Below the pieces are notes generated by a model that searched no databases, was not told where the DNA came from, and was given only the letters and a program-made list of their open reading frames with translations. Shown in pieces: positions 32,757 to 33,144 of a DNA stretch of 33,144 nt. The translations under genes were made by a program, and so were the position numbers. Every line of letters begins with the position of its first letter. The stretch's first letter is position 1. The stretch spans positions 1 to 33,144 of the forward strand of contig NZ_JGYV01000014.1 in the NCBI RefSeq assembly GCF_000741575.1, given 5' to 3'. The DNA is from Bifidobacterium cuniculi (lineage in GTDB: Bacteria > Actinomycetota > Actinomycetes > Actinomycetales > Bifidobacteriaceae).

Positions 32757-33144
32757 TGAACTGTCCCCCGTTTTCTGGACGGGGTTAATGAGTGTCACCC
32801 ACCCTCATGGTGTGGGTGCTCAGTCTACCATGCCCCGGCCCTACCCGGCCAGGGCCAGTAACGCCTGCTCATAGCGGTCGGGGCTCATGCCCCCGACCGC
32901 TGCCTGGCAGCGTGTCGAGTTCCAGTAACGGATGTAGCCCTCCAGGTCACGCTTGAACGACTCATAGTCAGCCCATTGACGACCCCGGAAGAACTCGTCC
33001 TTGAGATGACCGAACACCTGCTCGGTCGCGGCGTTGTCCAAGCAGTTGCCCTTGCGTGACATGCTGCGCACGATGCCCATGCGCGCGCACGCCCGCGCCC
33101 AGGCGGGCTGCTGGTACTGCCAGCCCTGGTCACTGTGCAGCAAC
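32757..33144 (-). mobile_element. IS3-family insertion sequence, right copy, 3' part (cut by window edge)
   Basis: Reverse-complement repeat of 87-474, exactly the same length (388 bases). The element end TGAACTGTCCCCC starts at 32757. The flank just outside is GAAATCTTACGTTTTT, the left half of the interspersed motif. The rest of the element lies beyond the window. Confidence 0.85.
32841..33144 (-). CDS. IS3-family transposase (orfB), C-terminal part, second copy
   Basis: Open to the right window edge; about 100 residues are visible, identical to the end of the copy at 1-390, including HSDQGWQYQQ and the NAATEQVFGHLKDEFF region with the catalytic Glu. The N-terminal part and orfA are beyond the edge. 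Confidence 0.9.
   Translation of the reverse strand, partial: LLHSDQGWQYQQPAWARACARMGIVRSMSRKGNCLDNAATEQVFGHLKDEFFRGRQWADYESFKRDLEGYIRYWNSTRCQAAVGGMSPDRYEQALLALAG

Noticed and set aside
1..33144. Composite transposon bounded by the two IS copies
   Set aside because: The interior holds single-copy housekeeping genes and typical chromosomal operons; no evidence for joint movement.
1..33144. tRNA, rRNA or known riboswitch
   Set aside because: Looked through the intergenic regions; no cloverleaf, rRNA-like stretch or recognisable riboswitch core was found by eye.

Overview
The window is high-GC actinobacterial DNA, most likely from a Bifidobacterium or close relative. This is inferred from the gene content and protein sequences (purF-purM-purD, a TM2 protein next to a lipoate-ligase-like gene and a Crp regulator, a lipoteichoic acid synthase, GC-rich codon use); no database search was possible. 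Both edges lie inside copies of the same IS3-family element in opposite orientation, so the stretch resembles an IS-bounded contig. The genes between are mostly ordinary chromosomal genes, not transposon cargo.

Layout. 1-474: 3' end of the left IS copy. 618-3161: TM2 membrane protein, lipoate ligase-like protein with an unusual domain order, Crp/Fnr regulator. 3371-10800: cell-envelope block with a class A penicillin-binding protein, a convergent MprF-like DUF2156 membrane protein, and a divergent LtaS-like lipoteichoic acid synthase preceded by a possible 19-aa upstream ORF. 10905-11747: alpha/beta hydrolase. 12027-15962: purF, purM, purD. 16093-18579: MFS transporter and nucleoside hydrolase, a probable nucleoside-salvage pair. 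18580-19454: gene-poor stretch with an array of hairpins. 19455-22314: MacA/MacB-like tripartite ABC system. 22337-29807: accessory island of visibly lower GC. 30032-31932: LexA-box-controlled Y-family polymerase plus YolD-like protein. 32044-32601: membrane-anchored hypothetical. 32757-33144: right IS copy.

The most interesting part is the island at 22.3-29.9 kb. It has three small secreted-peptide genes (one lactococcin-972-like, two Cys-containing with no recognised family), two paralogous lipoproteins, a LuxR-type response regulator with its histidine kinase, and an ABC ATPase with two membrane proteins. The tripartite ABC genes continue in the same direction after the lipoproteins. The three peptide genes share one promoter layout. 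Two GTAAA/TTTAC half-sites seven bases apart lie 77-82 bases before each start codon. A TTG-type -35 follows 5-6 bases after the site and a -10-like hexamer 28-30 bases after it. This suggests one peptide regulon, probably controlled by the two-component pair and served by one or both ABC systems for export or self-protection.

A second theme is intergenic structure. Very long, nearly perfect hairpins follow many genes, including a 61-bp stem inside a 249-bp inverted structure. A motif around CTCTCGTTTTTCCGTGA recurs at these places. Both IS copies abut half of this motif, as though the element targets its T-run.
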